Part shown: piece after piece, positions 1 through 7,210 of the stretch | Layout of the letters: every line of letters starts with the position of its first letter | Position numbering within the stretch: the first letter of the stretch is position 1 | DNA from: Chitinophagaceae bacterium | GTDB taxonomy: Bacteria > Bacteroidota > Bacteroidia > Chitinophagales > Chitinophagaceae | DNA: 10,048 nt | Assembly (NCBI GenBank): GCA_019454915.1 | Contig: JACFNM010000134.1 | Span: 1 to 10,048 of the forward strand | Direction of reading: 5' to 3' | Program-made: the position numbers and the translations under genes | The notes under the pieces: generated by a model | Database searches by the model: none | What the model was told of the DNA's origin: nothing | The model's input: only the letters and a program-made list of their open reading frames with translations

Positions 1-6
1 CCGGAG

Positions 7-2538
7 ATGTCTGTCTATACCAGTAGTCATATCGCTGAGATCGTCCATGGGAACCTGATAAAAGGCGAAGAAGATAATCGCATCGAATATCTCTTAACCG
101 ATAGCCGGAAACTGATGGATGCGGGAACCACTCTCTTTTTTGCCTTAGACGGATTTCGTCGAAGCGCCGCTCCTTATGTTGAGGAGCTCTATACAAAGGG
201 AGTAAGGAACTTCGTGGTATCATCCAACTTCGCCTGCAATTCGTTTCCCGGAGCTAATTTTATACAGGTTGACAATGTACTCCGGGCATTACAAAACCTG
301 GCAACCTGGCATCGCAGCCGCTTTAGTCTTCCCGTCATTGGAATTACCGGCAGCAACGGCAAGACTATCGTGAAGGAATGGTTGAATCAACTGCTCGAAA
401 AAGATTTTCAAATCATCCGTAGCCCGAAGAGCTATAACTCACAGGTTGGCGTACCTCTTAGCGTGTGGCAAATAAATGCCACCCATACGCTGGGTATTTT
501 TGAGGCGGGCATATCACAGCCCGGCGAAATGCAATCTTTGCAAACCATTATACAACCCGCTATCGGTGTACTCACCCATATCGGCGATGCACATGGTGAA
601 AACTTCAACAATCTGAAGCAAAAAATTGAAGAGAAACTGTTGCTCTTTAAACAGGTACGCGGACTGATTGCACCCGGCGACAATCTGCTCATTGCAGAAA
701 CGATCCGTTCGTCCTCAATACCCTGTATATTCTGGGGGAAACAGGAACACTGCGGAATCCGGATCACCGGTGTACAGAAGGGATCCTCTCATTCAACCAT
801 CCGGATACAAATAGATTCCCGGCAAATAATCAACCTCCTAACCCAGGCAAATCAGCCGCATCAGCCGGCTGCGGAACCACTTGTTGCCTGTCAATTTCAA
901 ATTCCATTTACCGATGACGCTTCAATAGAAAATGCCATCATCTGTTTCAGCGTCTTATTAAATATGGGTTATGACGTGGAAAAAGCAACAGCAGAAATGC
1001 ACCTGCTCAAGCCGGTGGAGATGCGCCTTGAATTGAAAAAAGGAATTAATAACTGTTCTGTCATAAACGACAGCTATATCGCTGATATCAGCTCTTTACG
1101 AATAGCGCTCGATTTTCTGGAACAGCAGCAGCAACATCCAAGACGAACCGTTATATTATCCGACTTTGCAGAATCCAATGACGCTGAAAAACTATATCAT
1201 GAAATAGCCGGTTTACTGCAACAAAAAGGAATCAATCGTTTTATCGGTATAGGGAGTCTATTAGAAAAATATAAGGAGCTGTTTCAGCAACGGATGCCGG
1301 AAACAAATTTTTTCGCTTCTACGAATGATTTTATCCGGCAGATCCACAATCTGAAGTTTCACGATGAAACGATTTTGATAAAAGGAGCAAGAACTTTTGC
1401 CCTGGAAAATATCAGCTCCCTGCTGGAGCAGAAGGCTCATCAGACGGTATTGGAAGTTAACCTCAGTTCCATCGTTCATAATCTAAAGGAGTATCAACGT
1501 CTGCTAAAGCCATCTACCAAAATTATGGTGATGGTAAAAGCTTTTTCTTATGGCAGCGGCAGTTATGAGATCGCCAATATCCTGCAATTTCATAACGTAG
1601 ATTATCTCGCGGTCGCCTATGCCGATGAGGGAGTTGAATTACGCAAGGCGGGGATCAGCCTGCCGATTATGGTGATGAATCCTGAGGAAAGCAGTTTTCA
1701 CGCTATCATTGAAAACAGTCTTGAGCCGGAACTCTTCTCTTTTAACATATTGGCTTCATTTATTCAGTTTATCCGCCACCAGGGATTAAAAAATTATCCG
1801 ATTCATCTGAAAATTGATACCGGTATGCATCGCCTGGGTTTTGAATTACACGAAATAGAGCGCCTGGTGGAAATGTTGAAAGAACAAAGTTTCGTAAAAA
1901 TTCAATCCGTTTTTAGCCACCTCGCAGGAAGTGAAGATCCGACATTAGATGACTTCACGCAATATCAGGCAGCGCAATATAGACAGGCATGTGCTCTTAT
2001 TCAGGAAAGATTGTCCTATTCTTTCATGAAGCATATAGCAAACTCAGCGGCAATTGTCCGGCATCCGGAACTTCAATTGGATATGGTTCGGTTAGGCATT
2101 GGTATCTATGGAGCCGATGAAAGCGCTGAAGATAAAATCAACTTAATCGAATCTGCCACATTAAAAACAACCATTGCACAAATTAAAACGATTAAAGCCG
2201 GTGAAAGCGTAGGATACGGAAGAACAGGGAAGATAGTAAGAGACAGTGTGATTGCTACCATACGCATTGGTTACGCCGATGGATTTCGCCGAAATCTGAG
2301 TAACGGAAAAGGTAAAGTATACCTAAAAGGCAAACTGGCTCCGGTGACAGGCAGGGTTGCGATGGACATGACGATGATAGACATAACCGGAATCTCTGAT
2401 GTAAGAGAAGGAGATGAAGTGATCATCTTCGGAGAGCAGTTGCCGGTAACACAACTTGCCAAATGGGCCGATACTATTCCCTATGAAATCCTGGCTGGAA
2501 TTTCACAAAGAGTACAGAGAATCTATTTTGAAGAATAA
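7..2538 (+). CDS. murF-alr: Bifunctional UDP-N-acetylmuramoyl-tripeptide:D-alanyl-D-alanine ligase / alanine racemase (MurF–Alr fusion)
   Basis: One 843-residue chain carries two cytoplasmic enzymes of peptidoglycan synthesis. The N-terminal part (about 1-470) is MurF, which uses ATP to add D-Ala-D-Ala to UDP-MurNAc-tripeptide. It shows the Mur-ligase P-loop GITGSNGKT at 112-120, the SYNSQVGVP stretch near 142-150, and an NDSY motif at 354-357. The C-terminal part (about 480-843) is a PLP-dependent alanine racemase. It shows the PLP lysine K511 in VKAFSYG, R695 in VRLGIGIYG, the catalytic tyrosine Y737 in VGYGRT, and Y826 in IPYE near the end. The length is close to E. coli MurF plus Alr. The first ATG fits the usual MurF N-terminus. 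Fusion of these two genes is common in Bacteroidota and links D-Ala supply to its use. The Q/P/A-rich stretch around 279-290 and the QQQQ run at 373-376 look like flexible or variable segments. The next gene follows after 38 bases and may be co-transcribed. Confidence 0.97.
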   Translation: MSVYTSSHIAEIVHGNLIKGEEDNRIEYLLTDSRKLMDAGTTLFFALDGFRRSAAPYVEELYTKGVRNFVVSSNFACNSFPGANFIQVDNVLRALQNLATWHRSRFSLPVIGITGSNGKTIVKEWLNQLLEKDFQIIRSPKSYNSQVGVPLSVWQINATHTLGIFEAGISQPGEMQSLQTIIQPAIGVLTHIGDAHGENFNNLKQKIEEKLLLFKQVRGLIAPGDNLLIAETIRSSSIPCIFWGKQEHCGIRITGVQKGSSHSTIRIQIDSRQIINLLTQANQPHQPAAEPLVACQFQIPFTDDASIENAIICFSVLLNMGYDVEKATAEMHLLKPVEMRLELKKGINNCSVINDSYIADISSLRIALDFLEQQQQHPRRTVILSDFAESNDAEKLYHEIAGLLQQKGINRFIGIGSLLEKYKELFQQRMPETNFFASTNDFIRQIHNLKFHDETILIKGARTFALENISSLLEQKAHQTVLEVNLSSIVHNLKEYQRLLKPSTKIMVMVKAFSYGSGSYEIANILQFHNVDYLAVAYADEGVELRKAGISLPIMVMNPEESSFHAIIENSLEPELFSFNILASFIQFIRHQGLKNYPIHLKIDTGMHRLGFELHEIERLVEMLKEQSFVKIQSVFSHLAGSEDPTLDDFTQYQAAQYRQACALIQERLSYSFMKHIANSAAIVRHPELQLDMVRLGIGIYGADESAEDKINLIESATLKTTIAQIKTIKAGESVGYGRTGKIVRDSVIATIRIGYADGFRRNLSNGKGKVYLKGKLAPVTGRVAMDMTMIDITGISDVREGDEVIIFGEQLPVTQLAKWADTIPYEILAGISQRVQRIYFEE

Positions 2539-2550
2539 CCAGAAAATTTG

Positions 2551-2564
2551 TAATAATAATAATA
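2551..2564. repeat. Short TAA microsatellite in the murF-alr / secreted-protein gap
   Basis: Four full TAA units plus TA lie 12 bases before the ATG of the secreted protein, inside a 38-base A/T-rich gap. The tract is too short to suggest phase variation by itself. An A/T-rich, poorly structured leader is common before Bacteroidota start codons, where Shine-Dalgarno pairing is weak. Confidence 0.6.
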
Positions 2565-2576
2565 TTCAGGCGCATC

Positions 2577-3728
2577 ATGAAGACAGGATATCTCTTTTTT
2601 GCTTTACCGTTATTTTTTTGCTTTCGGGTATTAGCTCAGCATACTCATGATTCAAAGCTACCGGACCAAATCTATTCAGGCGAGCAGGGTTCTTTTCATG
2701 TGCAGGGTGTGGCTGTTGATACCGCTAAAGGATACGTGTATTTTTCATTCACCAATTTACTCGTTAAAACCGACCTGTCGGGGAAATTAATAGGAACCGT
2801 AACCGGTTTTACAGGTCACCTGGGAGATGTGGATTTGGATACAGAAACTGGAAAACTTTATGCCTCCCTGGAATTTAAAGATGACGCCATCGGAAAAGGC
2901 ATCAGAAAACAATTAGGAGTAACGGGGGAATCCCGCATAGGTTTTTATATCGCCATCTTCGATGTTGATCGCATCACTCGTCCCGGTATGAATGCAGAAG
3001 AAGAAAACCTGTTAAACACCGTCTATCTGAAAGAAGTTGTGGATGATTACCAGGCGACCGTCAAAGAGGGCAACCGGAATATTCAGCATCGCTATGGCTG
3101 CTCGGGAATTGATGGTGTAGCGCTGGCTCCTGCCATTGGCAAAAGAAGAAACAGCAGGAAATATCTCTATGTTGCTTACGGTATTTATTCAGATACTTCA
3201 CGATCGGATAATGACTATCAGGTGATACTCCAGTATGATGTCGAAACCTGGGACCAATACGGTCAACACTTATCTCAGGACAAACTACATCAGTCAGGAC
3301 CTGACAAACCAATAAACAAATATTTTGTATTCACAGGAAACACCTCTTATGGCATTCAGAATCTGGCTTACGACTATGCCTCCGGCAACTTCTTCGCAGC
3401 CGTATATCCCGGCAAAAAGCATCAGTTCCCTAATTACGATCTCTTTGTTATTGACGGTCATAGAAAAGCACACACGTCTTCTACTTACTCGGATAACAGA
3501 AAACAAAAAATAAAAACACTTTCCTTATGGCGACCAGTGAACAACTCATCGCATACCCTTACCCCCGGCTGGCATTTTAAGTGGGGTGCAACTGGTCTTT
3601 GTCCTATCGGTAACGGATTCTTCTATATCTCTCATAACCGCAGGTCTGAAGACGGTTTACAGGAGACCACTTTATACAAGTATCTCTGGGCAGGTACTGA
3701 GAAAGAATCCTTTATCCGTCCTCAATAA
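2577..3728 (+). CDS. Secreted protein of unknown function, possible beta-propeller
   Basis: I do not recognise a named family for this 383-residue protein. The N-terminus (MKTGYLFFALPLFFCFRVLA, then QHTH) is a classical signal peptide with likely cleavage near residue 20, so the product should be periplasmic or secreted. There is no lipobox. The mature part has repeated short beta-strand blocks joined by D/G turns, for example GVAVDTAKGYVYFS (44-57), GDVDLDTETGKLYAS (84-98), GIDGVALAP (177-185), IQNLAYDYASGNFFAAVY (260-277) and GATGLCPIGNGFFYIS (337-352). This 'value, D-x-x-x-G, readout' rhythm is typical of beta-propellers of the NHL/YncE kind, but that is inference. No catalytic motif is apparent. 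The start at 2577 is chosen because it gives the complete signal peptide. The gene follows murF-alr after 38 bases, without a visible terminator between them. A role in the cell envelope is possible but unproven. Confidence 0.8.
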   Translation: MKTGYLFFALPLFFCFRVLAQHTHDSKLPDQIYSGEQGSFHVQGVAVDTAKGYVYFSFTNLLVKTDLSGKLIGTVTGFTGHLGDVDLDTETGKLYASLEFKDDAIGKGIRKQLGVTGESRIGFYIAIFDVDRITRPGMNAEEENLLNTVYLKEVVDDYQATVKEGNRNIQHRYGCSGIDGVALAPAIGKRRNSRKYLYVAYGIYSDTSRSDNDYQVILQYDVETWDQYGQHLSQDKLHQSGPDKPINKYFVFTGNTSYGIQNLAYDYASGNFFAAVYPGKKHQFPNYDLFVIDGHRKAHTSSTYSDNRKQKIKTLSLWRPVNNSSHTLTPGWHFKWGATGLCPIGNGFFYISHNRRSEDGLQETTLYKYLWAGTEKESFIRPQ

Positions 3729-3802
3729 ACCGGATATTTTAAGAGAACACCGGCATTGCTTATCCGGAACAGCTAAAAATTTCCCGATTGGGTAAATAGC
3801 AG

Positions 3803-3835
3803 TTCGGAGCAGACTTTCATTTGTTTGTAACTTTA
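3803..3835 (+). promoter_or_regulatory. Candidate Bacteroidota-type promoter of the ric gene
   Basis: TAACTTTA at 3828-3835 matches the Bacteroidota primary-sigma -7 consensus TAnnTTTG at all but the last base. A weaker -33-like TTCG lies at 3803-3806, 21 bases upstream, which is the expected spacing. Because the -7 box ends only five bases before the ATG at 3841, transcription should begin at or within a base or two of the start codon. The promoter supports ric as the start of a new transcription unit, separate from the secreted-protein gene upstream. No NsrR-like or FNR/HcpR-like palindrome was seen next to it. Confidence 0.45.
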
Positions 3836-3840
3836 CCTCC

Positions 3841-4569
3841 ATGGAAAATTTAAAAGAAAAAACCGTTGGTTTAATAGCAGCCGGGGATTACCGTACCTGT
3901 GCTGTATTTGAGAAGTACGGGATTGATTATTTCAATCAAGGGAAAATATTATTAGGAGAAATAGCGGTTAACGGAAATATTACATTGGATAACCTGATTA
4001 ATGAGCTCAACCAGGTGAAAGAAGGAAATATTGATCAAGACGTTGACTTCAACAACTGGTCTTTGGATGTACTTGCCAATTATATTATAAAGACCTATCA
4101 CCAACCCGCCGAAAAAGAAATACCGGTGATTAAACAGGAATTGGATACACTGACTCAAGATCAGCCGAACGGTAGTCCAGACTGGACGGAGATTAAAACA
4201 TTGTTTGATAAAGTGGCAGGAGAGATTGTGGTTCACCAGAAAAAAGAGGAGCTTATTTTATTCCCTTATATCAGGAAAATGGCCGACGCAAAAAACAATC
4301 AGAAACCCTTTGTGCGACCACCTATGACGAAGTCGGCCGAGAATCCTGTTAACATGCTCACGCATGAACATCAGGACCAGGGCGAGACTTTCAAAAAAAT
4401 TGCATCGCTCTGTCGAGAATATAAATTACCTGAAACTGTCTCTAAAGAACACCAGGAAATCATACAACATTTGAAGGATTTCGATGAAAAACTCCATCTG
4501 CATATTCACCTGGAAAATAACATACTGTTTCCTAAAGCGCTTCAATTAGATAAAGAGCTGGCAGGTTAG
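3841..4569 (+). CDS. ric: RIC/ScdA/YtfE-family iron-sulfur cluster repair di-iron protein, variant lacking the N-terminal Cys-Cys
   Basis: This cytoplasmic protein of 242 residues has the two domains of the RIC family, which helps restore iron-sulfur clusters after nitric-oxide or oxidative damage. Residues 5-60 align without gaps to the ScdA N-terminal domain (TVGLIAAGDYRTCAVFEKYG). Residues 75-235 form a hemerythrin-like four-helix domain. The expected di-iron ligands are all visible: H87 (TYHQ), H132 and E136 (VHQKKEE), H177 (HEHQ), H221 and E225 (HIHLENN). The RPP segment near 159-161 between helices is typical of the ScdA branch. What is odd is the motif that normally reads D-(F/Y)-C-C-G-G. 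Here it is D-Y-F-N-Q-G at 29-34, and the later cysteine often found at the end of this helix (EEAC) is valine (EIAV). The start agrees with the family N-terminus. An MFS pump gene follows after 58 bases. The family is secure; whether repair activity is retained is uncertain. Confidence 0.9.
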   Translation: MENLKEKTVGLIAAGDYRTCAVFEKYGIDYFNQGKILLGEIAVNGNITLDNLINELNQVKEGNIDQDVDFNNWSLDVLANYIIKTYHQPAEKEIPVIKQELDTLTQDQPNGSPDWTEIKTLFDKVAGEIVVHQKKEELILFPYIRKMADAKNNQKPFVRPPMTKSAENPVNMLTHEHQDQGETFKKIASLCREYKLPETVSKEHQEIIQHLKDFDEKLHLHIHLENNILFPKALQLDKELAG

Positions 4570-4627
4570 AATGAATTTAAGTACCTTTCAATAACAATAT
4601 GACAATGGGCTGAGAAATAACGCTTCT

Positions 4628-6055
4628 ATGACAGATGTTTCAGGGGTATCTTCGGGCGCCTCAATTTCGAGCCCAACGGGAGATAAACCATCCATTAACA
4701 GGATATTGGTTTTCGTTATAGTTGCGTTTGCCCTATTAATGACTACAGTTGACGTAACCATTATAGCCACTGCTTTACCAACACTTCAGAAAGAACTGCA
4801 TACTACGGTTAACTGGGCCGGATGGACACTTACCGCCTATTCTTTTGGCTTTGTATTAATGCTGCCCATCAGTGGAAAATACAGTGAACGTTATGGTCAC
4901 AGGAAAGTTTTCCTTATTTCTACAGTCACCTTTACGCTGGCGTCACTCTGTTGTGGACTAGCCGGAAATATATACATACTGATTGTACTCCGGGTCGTTC
5001 AGGCTATTGGCGGCGCCGGTATTACCCCATCCGTAACCGGAATCATTGTACAACACTTTGGCGATGAGAGAGACCGGGCAGTCAGTCTATTTGGCAGTAT
5101 CTTTCCCATAGGAGCTATGATTGGGCCTATCTTCGGTGGTTTGTTCGTAACCTATTGGACCTGGCGCGAAATATTTTTCGTAAATGTTCCTATTGGTCTC
5201 CTTGTGATCATTTTGGCTATCTATCATATACCCCACGACTTAACCGTCCGAAAGCAGGAACAACCTTCCATGGACTTCAAAGGTATCCTGTTATTGGGCA
5301 TAGGGATCCTCTCCGGTATGTTCGCCACCAGTTATCTCGGCGAAAGAAACGTAGATATTCATCCGGCTGTTTTTATCCTGCTCATCATTACGGCTATCAT
5401 CGCCTTTATCAGTTTCTTCCGGCATATCATTCAGACAACCCATCCCATCATTGCCCCCCGGCTGATCTACGGAAAAGGTTTTGGAGCCGTCAACCTGATC
5501 AATGTGGCGCTGGGCGGTGTAACGCAGGGAGTCATCGCGCTCGTTCCCTTGTACGCATCCCGGCGATATGATATCAATGCACTGGACTCCGGCACGTTGT
5601 TGGTAGCTGAAGGAATTGCAGCCGTTGTCTTCTCCACGCTGATGGCTATGGCGCTAAGAAGAACCGGTTACCGCCCTCCCCTTTACGCAGGCGGGTTAAT
5701 TATCATTACCGGTACCGTCATGCTCGCCTTTCCGCCTTTGGGAAATCTATCACCCTATATGTGGTTAGCTACGTCCACTTTTCTTATAGGTGTGGGAGCC
5801 GGTACCATCAATCCATCCAGCCGAAATGCCGGGCTTCAGTTAGCTCCCGAACATTCTTCCATCATTGCGTCGCTCCGTTCCATGAGTCTTCAAATTGGCG
5901 CCATCATTACCATTGCTATCGCCACGGCTATCATCTCCGGATTTCCGGCAAACCAGGCACAAATTCATGCGCATATCTATATGGTCATTGCACCGCTGCT
6001 GATCTTAGCGCTCCCCCTTATCTCAAAAATCCCCGAGCATCATGGAAGCTGGTAA
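4628..6055 (+). CDS. MFS drug:H+ antiporter, DHA2 (EmrB/QacA-like) family, 14 transmembrane segments predicted
   Basis: This is a 475-residue inner-membrane transporter that probably exports toxic or amphipathic compounds in exchange for protons. Visible family motifs, in order, are: D1-like TTVDVTIIATALPTL in TM1 (39-53, with the membrane aspartate D42); motif A, SGKYSERYGHRKVFL, in the TM2-TM3 loop (82-96); motif B, LRVVQAIGGA, in TM4 (121-130, R122 and Q125); and the antiporter motif C, GAMIGPIFGG, in TM5 (162-171). Hydrophobic segments continue to about residue 467, and the total length suits the 14-helix DHA2 group better than the 12-helix DHA1 group. The first 24 residues are polar and Ser/Gly-rich, a cytoplasmic tail. 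No EmrA-type membrane-fusion partner or TolC homologue is next to it, so it probably works alone. It lies 58 bases after ric on the same strand and could be co-transcribed. The substrate cannot be deduced. Confidence 0.93.
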   Translation: MTDVSGVSSGASISSPTGDKPSINRILVFVIVAFALLMTTVDVTIIATALPTLQKELHTTVNWAGWTLTAYSFGFVLMLPISGKYSERYGHRKVFLISTVTFTLASLCCGLAGNIYILIVLRVVQAIGGAGITPSVTGIIVQHFGDERDRAVSLFGSIFPIGAMIGPIFGGLFVTYWTWREIFFVNVPIGLLVIILAIYHIPHDLTVRKQEQPSMDFKGILLLGIGILSGMFATSYLGERNVDIHPAVFILLIITAIIAFISFFRHIIQTTHPIIAPRLIYGKGFGAVNLINVALGGVTQGVIALVPLYASRRYDINALDSGTLLVAEGIAAVVFSTLMAMALRRTGYRPPLYAGGLIIITGTVMLAFPPLGNLSPYMWLATSTFLIGVGAGTINPSSRNAGLQLAPEHSSIIASLRSMSLQIGAIITIAIATAIISGFPANQAQIHAHIYMVIAPLLILALPLISKIPEHHGSW

Positions 6056-6295
6056 ATAAGGAAAACGATTCAATAAATACAGGTACTGTCTTCATCTAAA
6101 TTTCCCTGTCAGCTTTAAGATATGACACCAACCGCCGTATACTCCTGCGCGATTTATTTTTTGATAATATGCTCCGGGCACCGGCAATATCTCTCAAAAA
6201 CTGAAGTAATTCGGGCTATTGATACATTATTTTTTTTACCTTGTCGTGTATCTCTTATTATTTGAGAAATAACCACAAACAAGAAAAACATTTAT
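6056..6295 (+). promoter_or_regulatory. 240-base non-coding stretch with a weak candidate promoter for the next lipoprotein
   Basis: No gene or convincing terminator hairpin was found between the MFS gene and the lipoprotein gene. The right half turns A/T-rich. A T-tract at 6230-6237 and TTATTATTTG at 6255-6264 roughly resemble the Bacteroidota -33 and -7 elements (TTTG half present, TA spacing off by one). This would give a 5' leader of about 25 bases ending in an A-rich stretch before the ATG at 6296. The match is weak. Confidence 0.3.
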
Positions 6296-6898
6296 ATGAA
6301 AAACACAAACAGATTCTTCCTATTGCCCGCCTTGTTAATTGTTTTTTTTACCTCCTGCAAAAAGAACGATGTACCGGACGATCCCTCTGATTGCATTAAT
6401 ACAACAAACTGGATAAAAGACGAACATCAGATGGCTTATGTAAATAAGTCTCCATTCTATCAGGCAGACTCTTTATTCGTTAGCTTCAAGGAGGTTGGTG
6501 ACGGGATATTTGAAAGTACTTCCGTTTTTGATGATGGGCTATTAATACCCGCCGCAAAGGTTTATCTGCAGCCTTGTCGCAAGTGGGTTTACCAGGCTTC
6601 CGGTAGTGCGATGGATGATAAACAGCCAGTTTATCTCCTCGAAGGCGTAGTTGGTGATACCTGGCAATCCACGACAACTTCCTTCGCCGGCAATCAGGTC
6701 GTAACCCAATTTTCTATTGTGGCGAAAGATATTTCTGTTACCGTTCCCGCGGGTACATTCAATTGTCTTCAGATCCAGGGCATTAGCGTTGTATCGGGGC
6801 AAACGATAGAAACCAACCACTTTATCCACAGCGAAAAAGGCATTGCTAAAGTGACAGGTACCACGGTCTCATACGAGCTGGGCCGCGCTAATTTCTAG
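6296..6898 (+). CDS. Lipoprotein of unknown function, with the 'VPAGTF' motif
   Basis: This 200-residue protein begins with a lipoprotein signal peptide. A hydrophobic run ends in FFTS-C with the lipidated cysteine at C21, followed by KKNDVPDD, so the protein should be anchored to the outer membrane, possibly facing outward. The mature part is mostly short beta strands. The segment ISVTVPAGTFNCLQI (146-160) followed by NHFIHSEKGIAKV (174-186) resembles a pattern seen in beta-rich envelope proteins (DUF3108/LolA-like style): a charged strand, 'PAGTF', a conversion to a measured quantity, then a 'GlaKv' strand. I use this only as a fold hint. C33, C94 and C157 remain as possible disulfide partners. 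The ATG at 6296 gives a compact signal peptide. The next lipoprotein gene is on the same strand but 312 bases away, so the two are probably separate units. No function is assigned. Confidence 0.8.
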   Translation: MKNTNRFFLLPALLIVFFTSCKKNDVPDDPSDCINTTNWIKDEHQMAYVNKSPFYQADSLFVSFKEVGDGIFESTSVFDDGLLIPAAKVYLQPCRKWVYQASGSAMDDKQPVYLLEGVVGDTWQSTTTSFAGNQVVTQFSIVAKDISVTVPAGTFNCLQIQGISVVSGQTIETNHFIHSEKGIAKVTGTTVSYELGRANF

Positions 6899-6974
6899 TT
6901 TTAAAAATTGATATATGAATATTAAGCTCCCATTTTTCAGTCAACGATTAATGAGTAACCCGGGGATTTTGTAG

Positions 6975-6989
6975 CGAAAGAACCTTTCG
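6975..6989 (+). repeat. Small perfect hairpin, 6-bp stem
   Basis: CGAAAG, loop AAC, CTTTCG. It lies 77 bases after the stop codon of the 200-residue lipoprotein gene. No run of T follows, so a terminator role is only possible. Confidence 0.5.
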
Positions 6990-7067
6990 TAAATCCTTAA
7001 TAATCCGGGAGGTATGGGATCGTCAATACCATGTACATTTTCCCCATCCGGTTCGGATATCAGAATA

Positions 7068-7079
7068 AAACCCGGGTTT
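7068..7079. repeat. Perfect 12-base palindrome AAACCCGGGTTT
   Basis: The sequence is fully self-complementary with no spacer, as expected for a dimeric protein-binding site rather than an RNA hairpin. It lies 132 bases before the ATG of the small lipoprotein. A second copy of its core AACCCGGG sits at 6957-6964. No regulator is known to me for this exact site, so an operator role is a guess. Confidence 0.4.
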
Positions 7080-7210
7080 AACGAGAATTTTCCCAAACCA
7101 TATGTACCAGGTATCCGTATTCATATTCGGAAATTGTTTAGATCGGAGAGGCGATTCGGAAACTAAAAATATGTTATCAAAACTTCCTCGTGAAAACAAA
7201 AATTGTCGTT

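Larger units (their letters stand above)
6899..7210. other. 312-base non-coding region rich in short inverted repeats
   Basis: No credible gene was found here on either strand; the frames are broken by stops. It holds a series of small inverted repeats: CGAAAG/CTTTCG with a 3-base loop (6975-6989), GGTAT/ATACC (7011-7030), ATCCG/CGGAT with a 3-base loop (7046-7058), and the perfect 12-base palindrome AAACCCGGGTTT (7068-7079). AACCCGGG occurs twice (6957-6964 and 7069-7076). ATTCGGAAA is a direct repeat (7125-7133 and 7154-7162), 29 bases apart. There is no good TAnnTTTG promoter box before the next gene. It could hold a terminator, a structured leader or a small RNA, or be a decayed gene. Confidence 0.55.

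Noticed and set aside
853..871. CAGCCG direct and inverted repeats in murF
   Set aside because: They lie in a Q/P/A-rich coding segment where such repeats follow from amino-acid composition; no regulatory role is indicated.
3730..3767. CCGGAT/ATCCGG inverted repeat after the secreted-protein gene as a terminator
   Set aside because: The stem is only six pairs around a 26-base loop and is not followed by a run of T; it is too weak to call.
4582..4589. TACCTTTC as a -7 promoter box for the MFS gene
   Set aside because: The last base differs from TAnnTTTG and no -33 element stands at the right distance, so it cannot be told from chance.
5155..5571. 138-codon + strand frame inside the MFS gene
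   Set aside because: The translation is rich in Arg, His and Ser without domain structure and overlaps conserved transmembrane segments of the MFS protein in another frame.
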